Positions 25,252 to 33,582 of a DNA stretch of 64,000 nt are shown here, in pieces; positions within the stretch are counted from its first letter, which is position 1, and every line of letters starts with the position of its first letter. This DNA comes from Streptomyces sp. CB03234 (GTDB lineage Bacteria > Actinomycetota > Actinomycetes > Streptomycetales > Streptomycetaceae), in contig NZ_LIYH01000001.1 in NCBI RefSeq assembly GCF_001905885.1, forward strand, positions 434,001-498,000. Reading direction: 5' to 3'. Under the pieces are notes generated by a model that saw nothing but the letters and a program-made list of their open reading frames with translations, was not told the DNA's origin and made no database searches. A program made the translations under genes and the position numbers.

Positions 25252-27870
25252 ACCGAGAACACTCAGCAGCAGCCAGCATCCGTCCCCGAACTGCCGACCC
25301 AGTACGCGCCGGCCGAGGTAGAGGGGAAGCTGTACGAGCGCTGGGTAGAGCGCGGTTACTTCACGGCCGACGCGAAGAGCGAGAAGCCCCCGTACACCAT
25401 CGTCATCCCGCCGCCGAACGTCACCGGCAGCCTCCACCTGGGCCACGCCTTCCAGCACACGCTCATGGACGCCCTCACCCGCCGCAAGCGGATGCAGGGC
25501 TACGAGGCGTTGTGGCTGCCCGGCATGGACCACGCCGGTATCGCCACCCAGAACAAGGTCGAGCAGCAGCTCGCCGAGGAGGGCAAGTCCCGGCACGACC
25601 TGGGCCGCGAGGAGTTCGTCGAGCGCGTCTGGCAGTGGAAGGAGGAGTACGGCGGCAAGATCCTCGGCCAGATGCGCCGCCTCGGCGACGGCGTCGACTG
25701 GTCGCGTGAGCGGTTCACCATGGACGAGGGCCTGTCCAAGGCCGTCCAGACCATCTTCAAGAAGCTCTACGACGACGAGCTGATCTACCGGGCCGAGCGC
25801 ATCATCAACTGGTGCCCGCGCTGCCTCACCGCCATCTCGGACATCGAGGTGGAGTACCAGGAGGACGACGGCGAGCTCGTCTCCATCCAGTACGGCGAGG
25901 GCGACGAGACCCTCGTCGTCGCGACCACCCGCGCCGAGACGATGCTCGGTGACACCGCCGTCGCCGTCCACCCCCACGACGAGCGGTACCAGCACCTCGT
26001 CGGCAAGCGCATCAAGCTGCCGCTGACCGACCGTACGATCCCCGTCGTCGCCGACACGCACGTCGACCCGGAGTTCGGCACCGGCGCCGTCAAGGTGACC
26101 CCGGCGCACGACCCGAACGACTTCGCGATCGGCCAGCGCCACGGCCTGGAATCCCTGACCATCATGGACGAGCGCGGCGTCATCACCGTCCACGGCCCCT
26201 TCCAGGGCCTGGACCGGTTCGAGGCGCGCAGCGCCGTCGTCGGCGCGCTGCGTTCGCAGGGCCGGATCGTCGCCGAGAAGCGGCCGTACGTGCACTCCGT
26301 CGGCCACTGCTCGCGCTGCAAGACCACCATCGAGCCGCGCCTGTCGATGCAGTGGTGGGTCAAGGTGGGCCCGCTCGCCCAGGCCGCCGGTGACGCGGTC
26401 CGCGACGGCCGGGTGAAGATCCACCCGGAGGACATGTCGAAGCGGTACTTCGACTGGGTCGACAACATGCACGACTGGTGCATCTCGCGCCAGCTGTGGT
26501 GGGGCCACCGCATCCCGGTCTGGTACGGGCCGGACGGCGAGGTCGTCTGCGTCGGACCGGACGACGAGGCTCCCACCGGGGAGGGCTGGACGCAGGACAC
26601 CGACGTCCTGGACACCTGGTTCTCCTCCGGCCTGTGGCCGTTCTCCACGCTGGGCTGGCCGGAGCAGACCGCCGACCTCAAGAAGTTCTATCCGACCGAC
26701 GTCCTGCTCACCGGCCACGACATCATCTTCTTCTGGGTCGCCCGGATGATGATGTTCGGCCTGTACGCCATGGACGGCGAAGTCCCGTTCAAGACCATCG
26801 CCCTGACCGGCCTGGTCCGTGACGAGCGCGGCAAGAAGATGTCGAAGTCCTTCGGCAACGTCGTCGACCCGCTGGACTGGATGGACGCGTACGGCTCCGA
26901 CGCCGTCCGCTTCACCCTCGCCCGCGGCGCCAACCCCGGCACCGACGTCCCGATCGGCGAGGACTGGGTCCAGGCGTCCCGCAACTTCACCAACAAGATC
27001 TGGAACGCCACCCGCTTCGCGCTGATGAACGGCGCGACGGTCCAGGGCCCGCTGCCCGACCCGTCCCAGATGTCCGCCACCGACCGGTGGATCCTGTCGC
27101 GGCTGAACGCCACGGTCGCCGAAGTCGACGCGTACTACGAGGACTTCCAGTTCGCGAAGCTCTCGGACGCGCTCTACCACTTCGCGTGGGACGAGGTCTT
27201 CGACTGGTACGTCGAGCTGTCGAAGACCACGTTCTTCGGCGGCGGCGAGCCCGCCAAGGTGTCGGCCCGCGTCCTGGGCGAGGTCCTGGACGTGACGCTG
27301 CGGCTGCTGCACCCGGTGGCCCCGTTCGTCACCGAGACGCTGTGGACCTCCCTCACGGGCCAGGAATCGCTCGTCATCGCCGACTGGCCGGCCGACTCCG
27401 GCTTCCGCGACGAGGCCGCCGAGCGTGAGATCGAGCTGGTCCAGCGGGTCGTCACCGAGGTCCGCCGCTTCCGCAAGGACCAGGGCCTCAAGGACGGCCA
27501 GAAGGTCCCCGCCCGCCTGGACACGGCCGGCACGGCGCTGGCCCCGCACGAGGCCGCCATCCGCCAGCTGCTGCGCCTCCAGCCGGAGGGCGAGGGCTTC
27601 CACGCCACCGCCTCCCTGCCGGTCGCGGGCGCCACGGTCGCGCTCGACCTGTCGGGCACCATCGACGTGGCGGCGGAGCGCAAGCGCCTCGCGAAGGACC
27701 TGGCCGCCGCCGAGAAGGAGCGCCAGCAGGCCCACGCCAAGCTCGGCAACGAGGCGTTCCTCGCCAAGGCGCCGGACCAGGTCGTCGAGAAGATCCGTAC
27801 GCGCCTGGCGAAGGCGGACGAGGACATCGCCCGTATCGAGAACCAGCTGGCGAACCTGCCCGAGGCGTGA
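25249..27870 (+). CDS. valS: Valyl-tRNA synthetase
   Basis: 873-residue cytosolic class I synthetase that attaches valine to tRNA-Val. The HIGH motif appears in [14 protein letters not shown] (about residues 47-60) and the KMSKS motif in [11 protein letters not shown] (about 526-536). The CP1 editing domain ([13 protein letters not shown], and [19 protein letters not shown]) is intact, as is the C-terminal coiled coil ([24 protein letters not shown]). The start is the GTG at 25249 ([10 protein letters not shown]). There is no T-box leader upstream. Downstream folC is only about 80 bp away but seems to have its own promoter. Confidence 0.97.
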   Translation: MTENTQQQPASVPELPTQYAPAEVEGKLYERWVERGYFTADAKSEKPPYTIVIPPPNVTGSLHLGHAFQHTLMDALTRRKRMQGYEALWLPGMDHAGIATQNKVEQQLAEEGKSRHDLGREEFVERVWQWKEEYGGKILGQMRRLGDGVDWSRERFTMDEGLSKAVQTIFKKLYDDELIYRAERIINWCPRCLTAISDIEVEYQEDDGELVSIQYGEGDETLVVATTRAETMLGDTAVAVHPHDERYQHLVGKRIKLPLTDRTIPVVADTHVDPEFGTGAVKVTPAHDPNDFAIGQRHGLESLTIMDERGVITVHGPFQGLDRFEARSAVVGALRSQGRIVAEKRPYVHSVGHCSRCKTTIEPRLSMQWWVKVGPLAQAAGDAVRDGRVKIHPEDMSKRYFDWVDNMHDWCISRQLWWGHRIPVWYGPDGEVVCVGPDDEAPTGEGWTQDTDVLDTWFSSGLWPFSTLGWPEQTADLKKFYPTDVLLTGHDIIFFWVARMMMFGLYAMDGEVPFKTIALTGLVRDERGKKMSKSFGNVVDPLDWMDAYGSDAVRFTLARGANPGTDVPIGEDWVQASRNFTNKIWNATRFALMNGATVQGPLPDPSQMSATDRWILSRLNATVAEVDAYYEDFQFAKLSDALYHFAWDEVFDWYVELSKTTFFGGGEPAKVSARVLGEVLDVTLRLLHPVAPFVTETLWTSLTGQESLVIADWPADSGFRDEAAEREIELVQRVVTEVRRFRKDQGLKDGQKVPARLDTAGTALAPHEAAIRQLLRLQPEGEGFHATASLPVAGATVALDLSGTIDVAAERKRLAKDLAAAEKERQQAHAKLGNEAFLAKAPDQVVEKIRTRLAKADEDIARIENQLANLPEA

Positions 27871-27940
27871 GCCGTACGGCGGGGGAGTGGGGCCGCGTGC
27901 CCCGCACCCCCGCCGCATCCGCGTTGTCGGTGGTGCTCCG

Positions 27941-27955
27941 TAGACTGGCCCTGTG
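27941..27955 (+). promoter_or_regulatory. -10-like box immediately before folC (possible leaderless start)
   Basis: TAGACT (27941-27946) is followed by exactly six bases and then the folC GTG, the same geometry as at valS. No Shine-Dalgarno sequence fits in the gap. Confidence 0.45.
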
Positions 27956-29461
27956 AGTGAGCAGCCCCCGTCCAGCGACAGCGACGACTTCGACGAGATC
28001 GTGGAAGCCGAGACCGACCGAGACCCCGACCTGGCGGTGATCGAGGCCGGCAGCCGTACGTTGCGTGCGCAGGCCGGTCCGCCCCCCGCCACCGAGGCCG
28101 TGCCCGCGCGGCCCACCGACCCGGAGGTGGACAAGGCGCTGCGGGAGGTGGAGCAGGAGCTCGCCACCCGCTGGGGCGAGACCAAGCTGGACCCGTCGGT
28201 GACGCGGATCGCGGCGCTGATGGACGTGCTGGGCGAGCCGCAGCGCGCGTACCCCTCGATCCACATCACCGGCACCAACGGCAAGACGTCCACGGCCCGG
28301 ATGATCGAGGCGCTGCTGGGCGCGTTCGACCTGCGCACCGGGCGGTACACCTCGCCGCACGTCCAGTCGATCACCGAGCGGATCAGCCTGGACGGCGCGC
28401 CGATCAGCGCCGAGCGGTTCATCGAGACGTACCAGGACATCAAGCCGTACGTGGAGATGGTCGACACCTCCCAGGAGTACCGGCTGTCCTTCTTCGAGGT
28501 CCTCACCGGTATGGCGTACGCGGCGTTCGCCGACGCGCCCGTCGACGTGGCGGTCGTCGAGGTCGGCATGGGCGGCACCTGGGACGCGACGAACGTGATC
28601 GACGGTGACGTCGCCGTCGTCACCCCCATCGACCTGGACCACACGGACCGCCTCGGCACCACGCCCGGCGAGATCGCCGGCGAGAAGGCCGGGATCATCA
28701 AGCAGGGCGCCACCGTCATCCTGGCGCAGCAGCCGGTGGACGCGGCGCAGGTGATGCTGAAGAAGGCCGTCGAGGCCGACGCGACGGTGGCCCGCGAGGG
28801 CATGGAGTTCGGCGTCGTCTCGCGCGAGGTCGCGGTGGGCGGCCAACTGCTGACGCTGCGCGGGCTGGGCGGCGAGTACGAGGAGATCTTCCTGCCGCTG
28901 TACGGCGCGCACCAGGCGCACAACGCGGCGGTGGCGCTGGCGGCCGTGGAGGCGTTCTTCGGCGTGGGCGCCCAGGAGGCCCGCACGCTGGACGTGGACC
29001 GGATCCGCCAGGCGTTCGCCTCGGTGGTCTCGCCGGGCCGCCTGGAGGTGGTGCGGCGCAGCCCGACCGTGGTGCTGGACGCCGCGCACAACCCGGCGGG
29101 CGCGCGGGCCGCGGCCGGGGCCATCAGCGAGGCGTTCGGCTTCTCCCGGCTGGTCGGTGTCGTCGGCACGAGCGGCGACAAGGACGTCCGGGGCCTGCTG
29201 GAGGCGTTCGAGCCGATCTTCGCGGAGGTCGTCGTCACGCGGAACTCCAGCCATCGCGCGATGGACGCGGACGAGCTGGCCGCGATCGCCGTCGAGGTCT
29301 TCGGCGACGACCGGGTGGTGGTCGAGCCCCGCCTCGACGACGCGCTGGAGGCGGCGATCACGCTGGCGGAGGAGGAGGACGAGTTCGCGGGCGCGGGCGT
29401 CCTCGTGACGGGTTCGGTGATCACGGTCGGCGAGGCCCGGCTGCTGTTGGGGAAGGGCTGA
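27953..29461 (+). CDS. folC: Folylpolyglutamate synthase / dihydrofolate synthase
   Basis: 502 residues, longer than most FolC because of an acidic N-terminal extension of about 70 residues (DSDDFDEIVEAETDRDPD) with no recognisable domain. The Mur-ligase core starts near residue 75; its P-loop is ITGTNGKTSTARM, with YTSPHVQSITERI and the VVEVGMGGTWDATNVI block following, then DAAHNPAGARAAA in the C-terminal domain. The enzyme joins glutamate to dihydropteroate and to reduced folates. The GTG at 27953 is used, although a start closer to PEVDKALREVEQELATRW would still give a full core. It is followed 8 bases later by the DUF4233 gene. Confidence 0.93.
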   Translation: MSEQPPSSDSDDFDEIVEAETDRDPDLAVIEAGSRTLRAQAGPPPATEAVPARPTDPEVDKALREVEQELATRWGETKLDPSVTRIAALMDVLGEPQRAYPSIHITGTNGKTSTARMIEALLGAFDLRTGRYTSPHVQSITERISLDGAPISAERFIETYQDIKPYVEMVDTSQEYRLSFFEVLTGMAYAAFADAPVDVAVVEVGMGGTWDATNVIDGDVAVVTPIDLDHTDRLGTTPGEIAGEKAGIIKQGATVILAQQPVDAAQVMLKKAVEADATVAREGMEFGVVSREVAVGGQLLTLRGLGGEYEEIFLPLYGAHQAHNAAVALAAVEAFFGVGAQEARTLDVDRIRQAFASVVSPGRLEVVRRSPTVVLDAAHNPAGARAAAGAISEAFGFSRLVGVVGTSGDKDVRGLLEAFEPIFAEVVVTRNSSHRAMDADELAAIAVEVFGDDRVVVEPRLDDALEAAITLAEEEDEFAGAGVLVTGSVITVGEARLLLGKG

Positions 29462-29469
29462 GGTTTCTG

Positions 29470-29805
29470 ATGCGTACGCTCTGCGCGTCCACGCTGATCG
29501 GCGAGTTCTTCGTGATCGGTTTCGCCGGGCTGGTGGCCATGAAGGACGACAGCCTGACGATGGGCACGGTCTGGACGGTGTGCGGTGTCCTCATGGCGCT
29601 GAGCGTCCTGCTCTGCGGGCTGATCACCCGACCGGGTGGGATACAGCTCGGCTGGGCGCTGCAGGTGGCGCTGATCGTGAGCGGTTTCGTCGTGCCGGTG
29701 ATGTTCTTCCTGGGCGCGGTGTTCGCGGGGCTGTGGTGGGCGTCGGTCCACTTCGGCCGCAAGATCGACGAAGCCAAGGCCAAGTGGGCGGCCCAGCCGC
29801 AGTAA
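29470..29805 (+). CDS. DUF4233 membrane protein
   Basis: 111 residues and four hydrophobic segments; the N-terminus MRTLCASTLIGEFFVIGFAG and the central LITRPGGIQLGWALQVALIV are the DUF4233 pattern. It lies 8 bases after folC, and this folC-DUF4233-ndk order is frequent in actinobacteria. No function is established. The chain ends with a basic segment (FGRKIDEAKAKW) that is probably cytoplasmic. Confidence 0.88.
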   Translation: MRTLCASTLIGEFFVIGFAGLVAMKDDSLTMGTVWTVCGVLMALSVLLCGLITRPGGIQLGWALQVALIVSGFVVPVMFFLGAVFAGLWWASVHFGRKIDEAKAKWAAQPQ

Positions 29806-30113
29806 CCGGTGGCTGCGCCCGGGGTTCCCGGGTGGGGGCCGGCGCCCCCACACCCCCGGGTCGGACCCCAACGGCACGCGTACGCGCATGGCCGACCCCG
29901 AAGGGCACGCCCGGCACGGGCCGTACCGGCGAGCTGGCCCGGCAGGGGCTGGCCCCGCGGGGGCGCGTCGTACCGGGGAGGCCGGCCCGCGCGGGGGCGT
30001 CCCGTGTGGGTGGGCCGCGCCGCGACGGCAACGCGGGACCCGGTGCCGTACCGCCGTATGGCCCCTGTAGCCTCTGCTCACCGCACACGTATGCCTGCAA
30101 GGAGCCGCAACAC
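29806..30113. other. GC-rich gap before ndk
   Basis: No gene is visible in this 308-bp gap. Its first part can fold strongly, with GGTTCCCGGGTGGGGG facing CCCCCACACCCCCGGG near 29821-29862, which could terminate the folC-DUF4233 transcript. The TAGCCT at 30068-30073 is a possible -10 box for ndk. Confidence 0.4.
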
Positions 30114-30527
30114 ATGAGCCAGCGCACGCTCGTCCTTCTCAAGCCCGACGCCGTACGCCGTGGCCTGATCGGCGAGATCATCGGTCGTATCGAGCGCAAG
30201 GCCGGCTGGGCCATCACCGCGCTGGAGCTGCGCCACCTGGACCAGGAGACGCTGGAGCAGCACTACGGCGAGCACAAGGGCAAGCCGTTCTACGAGCCGC
30301 TGGTGGCGTTCATGTCGTCCGGGCCGGTCGTCGCGCTGGTGGTCGAGGGTGAGCGGGTCATCGAGGGTGTACGCCAGATGGCGGGGCCGACCGACCCGAT
30401 CGCCGCAGCGCCCGGGTCCATCCGTGGTGATTTCGGCACCATCGTCCGGGAGAACCTGATCCACGCCTCGGACTCCGAGGAGTCAGCCATTCGGGAACTG
30501 AAGATTTTCTTCCCCGGCATTTCCTGA
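30114..30527 (+). CDS. ndk: Nucleoside diphosphate kinase
   Basis: 137 residues, the normal length. The enzyme moves the gamma phosphate between nucleoside triphosphates and diphosphates through a phosphohistidine, seen in ENLIHASDS. KPDAVRRGLIGEII at the N-terminus and SGPVVALVVEGERVI are conserved blocks. The ATG at 30114 follows AAGGAG. A hairpin terminator lies 33 bases downstream, so the gene is transcribed separately from mreB. Confidence 0.97.
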   Translation: MSQRTLVLLKPDAVRRGLIGEIIGRIERKAGWAITALELRHLDQETLEQHYGEHKGKPFYEPLVAFMSSGPVVALVVEGERVIEGVRQMAGPTDPIAAAPGSIRGDFGTIVRENLIHASDSEESAIRELKIFFPGIS

Positions 30528-30559
30528 CCGGCTGTCAGCCATACAGCGCTCATGACCTG

Positions 30560-30586
30560 GGGCGACCGATGGAATTTCGGTCGCCC
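30560..30586 (+). terminator. Terminator after ndk
   Basis: GGGCGACCGA and TCGGTCGCCC form a perfect 10-bp stem with a 7-base loop (TGGAATT), followed by TTCGG. Confidence 0.8.
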
Positions 30587-30793
30587 TTCGGCATATGAAC
30601 GCCACGATCGGGAACGCATCGCTCCGACACTTCGTCATCACTCATACAGAGGCGGGCCACCGCGCCGTGTCCGCGCAGGCGGGACTACGATGTGAATCTC
30701 CTCGCCACACCACCCACCTCGCCGACCTGAGAAGCCGTCAACGCTCTAATTGGGAAGGCCCGACGCATCCTCATGGGAAACAAGGGGAACTCA

Positions 30794-31813
30794 ATGTCGT
30801 TCATCGGCCGTGACATGGCTGTCGACCTCGGGACCGCCAACACGCTGGTGTACGTGAGGGGTCGCGGCATCGTCCTCAACGAGCCGTCCGTCGTCGCGAT
30901 CAACACCAACACCGGCGGCATCCTGGCGGTCGGCGCCGAAGCGAAGAAGATGATCGGCCGGACTCCCGGCAACATCGTGGCCGTCCGGCCGCTGAAGGAC
31001 GGCGTGATCGCCGACTTCGAGATCACGGAGCGCATGCTCCGCTACTTCATCCTCAAGATCCACAAGCGCCGCTACCTCGCCCGCCCGCGGGTCGTCGTCT
31101 GTGTGCCTTCCGGTATCACCGGCGTCGAGCGCCGCGCCGTCATCGAAGCGTCCACCCAGGCGGGCGCCCGCCAGGTGCACATCATCGAGGAGCCCATGGC
31201 CGCCGCCATCGGCTCCGGCCTCCCGGTCCACGAGGCCACCGGCAACATGGTCGTCGACATCGGTGGCGGCACCACCGAGGTCGCCGTCATCTCGCTCGGC
31301 GGAATCGTCACGGCACAGTCCATCCGGGTGGCTGGTGACGAGCTGGACAACGCGATCATCCAGCACATCAAGAAGGAGTACAGCCTCCTCCTCGGTGAGC
31401 GGACCGCCGAACAGATCAAGATCACCATCGGTTCGGCGTACGACCTCGACACCGACGAGCACACCGAGATCCGCGGCCGGGACCTGGTCTCCGGGCTGCC
31501 CAAGACGGTCGTCATCTCGGCCGCCGAGGTCCGTAAGGCCATCGAGGAGCCGGTCAACGCGATCGTCGACGCGGTGAAGACGACCCTCGACAAGTGCCCG
31601 CCGGAGCTGTCCGGCGACGTGATGGACCGGGGCATCGTCCTCACCGGCGGCGGCGCCCTGCTGCGCGGCCTCGACGAGCGGCTGCGCCGGGAGACCGGCA
31701 TGCCGATCCACATCGCCGAGGACCCGCTGGACTCGGTGGCGCTCGGCTCCGGCAAGTGCGTCGAGGAGTTCGAGGCGCTCCAGCAGGTGCTGGACGCCCA
31801 GCCGCGCAGATAG
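30794..31813 (+). CDS. mreB: Rod-shape/spore-wall actin homologue MreB
   Basis: 339 residues with actin-fold nucleotide-binding motifs: [13 protein letters not shown] (phosphate 1), [18 protein letters not shown] (phosphate 2) and [16 protein letters not shown] (adenosine). In Streptomyces MreB acts with MreC, MreD, PBP2 and the RodA homologue mainly in spore-wall synthesis rather than in hyphal tip growth. The ATG at 30794 has AAGGGG 6 bases upstream; an ATG at 30773 is possible but its added residues are not conserved. A perfect 14-bp hairpin follows the gene and a separate promoter precedes mreC, so mreB can be made in excess of the rest of the operon. Confidence 0.97.
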   Translation: MSFIGRDMAVDLGTANTLVYVRGRGIVLNEPSVVAINTNTGGILAVGAEAKKMIGRTPGNIVAVRPLKDGVIADFEITERMLRYFILKIHKRRYLARPRVVVCVPSGITGVERRAVIEASTQAGARQVHIIEEPMAAAIGSGLPVHEATGNMVVDIGGGTTEVAVISLGGIVTAQSIRVAGDELDNAIIQHIKKEYSLLLGERTAEQIKITIGSAYDLDTDEHTEIRGRDLVSGLPKTVVISAAEVRKAIEEPVNAIVDAVKTTLDKCPPELSGDVMDRGIVLTGGGALLRGLDERLRRETGMPIHIAEDPLDSVALGSGKCVEEFEALQQVLDAQPRR

Positions 31814-31827
31814 CACAACCCCAAAGG

Positions 31828-31863
31828 TCAGCCGTACGGGTGCTGCCAGACCCGTACGGCTGA
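31828..31863 (+). terminator. Hairpin between mreB and mreC
   Basis: TCAGCCGTACGGGT (31828-31841) and ACCCGTACGGCTGA (31850-31863) pair over 14 bp. It lies inside the mre operon, so it can reduce readthrough into mreCD. Confidence 0.8.
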
Positions 31864-31866
31864 TCG

Positions 31867-31894
31867 TTGATCCGGTTGACCCGGTTGGTATAAC
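31867..31894 (+). promoter_or_regulatory. Candidate promoter of mreC
   Basis: TTGATC (31867-31872), 16 bases, then TATAAC (31889-31894), a good match to the main vegetative (HrdB) promoter pattern, placed directly after the mreB terminator and 39 bases before the mreC GTG. Confidence 0.65.
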
Positions 31895-31933
31895 GGCACA
31901 ATCATTCCTACGAGGAAGGCACGGCCGCCCCAC

Positions 31934-32893
31934 GTGAGGGACACACGAGAGAGCCGGCTGCTCCTGGTGCTGCTGGTAGCCATCGCGTTCGCGCTGATCA
32001 CGGTGGACATCCGCGGCGGTGAGGAGTCACCCGTCGACGGCGCCCGACGGGCAGCCGCCACTGTCTTCGGCCCGGTGGAGAACAGCGTCGCGTCCGCCGT
32101 CAATCCGGTCGGCAACGCCATCGCGGCCGTACGGGACTCGGGCGACCGCCACAACCGCGTCGCGCAGCTGGAGCGGGAGAACGCCGCGCTCAAGGCGAAA
32201 CTCGGCAGCGACGACCGCAACCGCAGCCGCGTGCGCGAACTCGACAACCTGCTGAAGAAGGCCGGCGCCGGCCAGTACGGCATCAAGGCGGCCGAGGTCA
32301 TCGCCATAGGAGCCGCCCAGGGCTTCTCGTGGACGGTCACCATCGACGCCGGCTCCAACGACGGCATCAAGCGGGACATGACGGTCATCAACGGGGACGG
32401 GCTCGTCGGCCGCGTCACCACCGTCGGCCCCAGCACCGCCACCGTGCTCCTGGCCAGCGACCCGGACTTCACCGTCGGCACCCGCATGGAGAGGTCCGAC
32501 GAGCTGGGCTTCGCCACCGGTCAGGGCGACCGCCCGCTGTCCGTGCAGCTCCTCAACGGCAAGGCCAAGGTCAAGCCCGGCGACCGGCTGGTCACCTTCG
32601 GCTCGCGGGCCGACAAGCCGTTCGTGCCGGGCGTCCCGGTCGGCGAGGTGATCCGCGTGGACCCCTCCACCGGCAACCTCACGCGGAACATCTTCGTACG
32701 CCCGTACGTCGGCTTCAGCAAGCTCGACATCGTCGGCGTCGTCGTCCAGGCCCCGCGCACCGACCCGCGCGACACCGTCCTGCCGCCCAAGCCCACGCCG
32801 GAGCCGACCGTCACCGTCACGGTGACCCCGTCCCCGACCGGGGCGCCCAGCGGCCCGCCGAGCGGACCGGCCGACGAACCGGGGGTGGAGTAA
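31934..32893 (+). CDS. mreC: Cell-shape protein MreC
   Basis: 319 residues. A short cytoplasmic N-terminus and one transmembrane helix (SRLLLVLLVAIAFALITVD) are followed by a coiled coil (HNRVAQLERENAALKAKLG, about residues 75-115) and the extracytoplasmic beta-domain with the GDGLVGRVTTVGPSTATVLL core. The C-terminal 40 residues are Pro/Thr-rich and probably disordered. MreC links MreB to PBP2. The start is the GTG at 31934; AGGAAGG lies somewhat far upstream (14 bases). Four bases separate the stop from the mreD ATG, so the two are translationally linked. Confidence 0.93.
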   Translation: MRDTRESRLLLVLLVAIAFALITVDIRGGEESPVDGARRAAATVFGPVENSVASAVNPVGNAIAAVRDSGDRHNRVAQLERENAALKAKLGSDDRNRSRVRELDNLLKKAGAGQYGIKAAEVIAIGAAQGFSWTVTIDAGSNDGIKRDMTVINGDGLVGRVTTVGPSTATVLLASDPDFTVGTRMERSDELGFATGQGDRPLSVQLLNGKAKVKPGDRLVTFGSRADKPFVPGVPVGEVIRVDPSTGNLTRNIFVRPYVGFSKLDIVGVVVQAPRTDPRDTVLPPKPTPEPTVTVTVTPSPTGAPSGPPSGPADEPGVE

Positions 32894-32897
32894 GACC

Positions 32898-33563
32898 ATG
32901 CGCTTCAACCGGATCCTGCTGTCCACGACCCTCGTCGTCGTCGCCCTCGTCGTCCAGGTCTCGATCCTGGCCCGGCTCCAGCTGCCCGGCGCCGTCCCCG
33001 ACATCCTCCTCCTCGTGGTCGTCGGCCTCTCCCTGGTGTACGGGCACGTCAGCGGCGCCCTCATCGGCTTCGGCGCCGGCCTCCTCGCCGACCTCGCCCC
33101 GCCCGCCGACCACGCCGCCGGGCGGTACGCCCTGGTCCTGTGCGTCATCGGCTACCTCGTCGGCCTCGCCAAGCCGGAGAACGGCCAGCTGCGCTCCGCC
33201 ACCGGGCCCATGGTCATGGTGGTCGTCGCGGCCGTCGGCTCGACCCTGCTGTACGCGGGTGTCGGCGCCCTCGTCGGCGACACCGCCGCCCGCCACGTCG
33301 GCCTGGTCTCCCTGCTGATCACCGCCGTGATCTACGACCTGCTCCTCGCGCCGTTCACCGTCCCGCTGATCATGGCCCTCGCCAGACGCGCCGAGAACGA
33401 TCCCCTCGCCGAGTCCACGAGCGCCGGCACCGACGTCGCCTCGGGGTTCATGGCGAACGGCACCGGCCTCAGGATCGGCGAGCAGCGCGGCGTACTGCGC
33501 ATGAAGGCCGCCCGCAACAGGGCGGCACGGGCCGGGCGCATCAAGGGCGTCAAGCGACTGTGA
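32898..33563 (+). CDS. mreD: Cell-shape membrane protein MreD
   Basis: 221 residues with five or six transmembrane helices (for example TLVVVALVVQVSILARLQLPG and PDILLLVVVGLSLVYG). The C-terminal 70 residues are hydrophilic and end in a basic cluster (RNRAARAGRIKGVKRL). MreD supports the MreC-PBP2-RodA elongation complex in the membrane. The ATG at 32898 follows mreC by four bases, and mrdA starts 19 bases after its stop. Confidence 0.92.
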   Translation: MRFNRILLSTTLVVVALVVQVSILARLQLPGAVPDILLLVVVGLSLVYGHVSGALIGFGAGLLADLAPPADHAAGRYALVLCVIGYLVGLAKPENGQLRSATGPMVMVVVAAVGSTLLYAGVGALVGDTAARHVGLVSLLITAVIYDLLLAPFTVPLIMALARRAENDPLAESTSAGTDVASGFMANGTGLRIGEQRGVLRMKAARNRAARAGRIKGVKRL

Positions 33564-33582
33564 CCGAGGGGGCAACCGCGTC

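Noticed and set aside
24673..30081. A minus-strand open frame of about 1800 codons opposite valS-folC
   Set aside because: It is antisense to well-supported genes, has no domain, and reflects the lack of stop codons in high-GC DNA.
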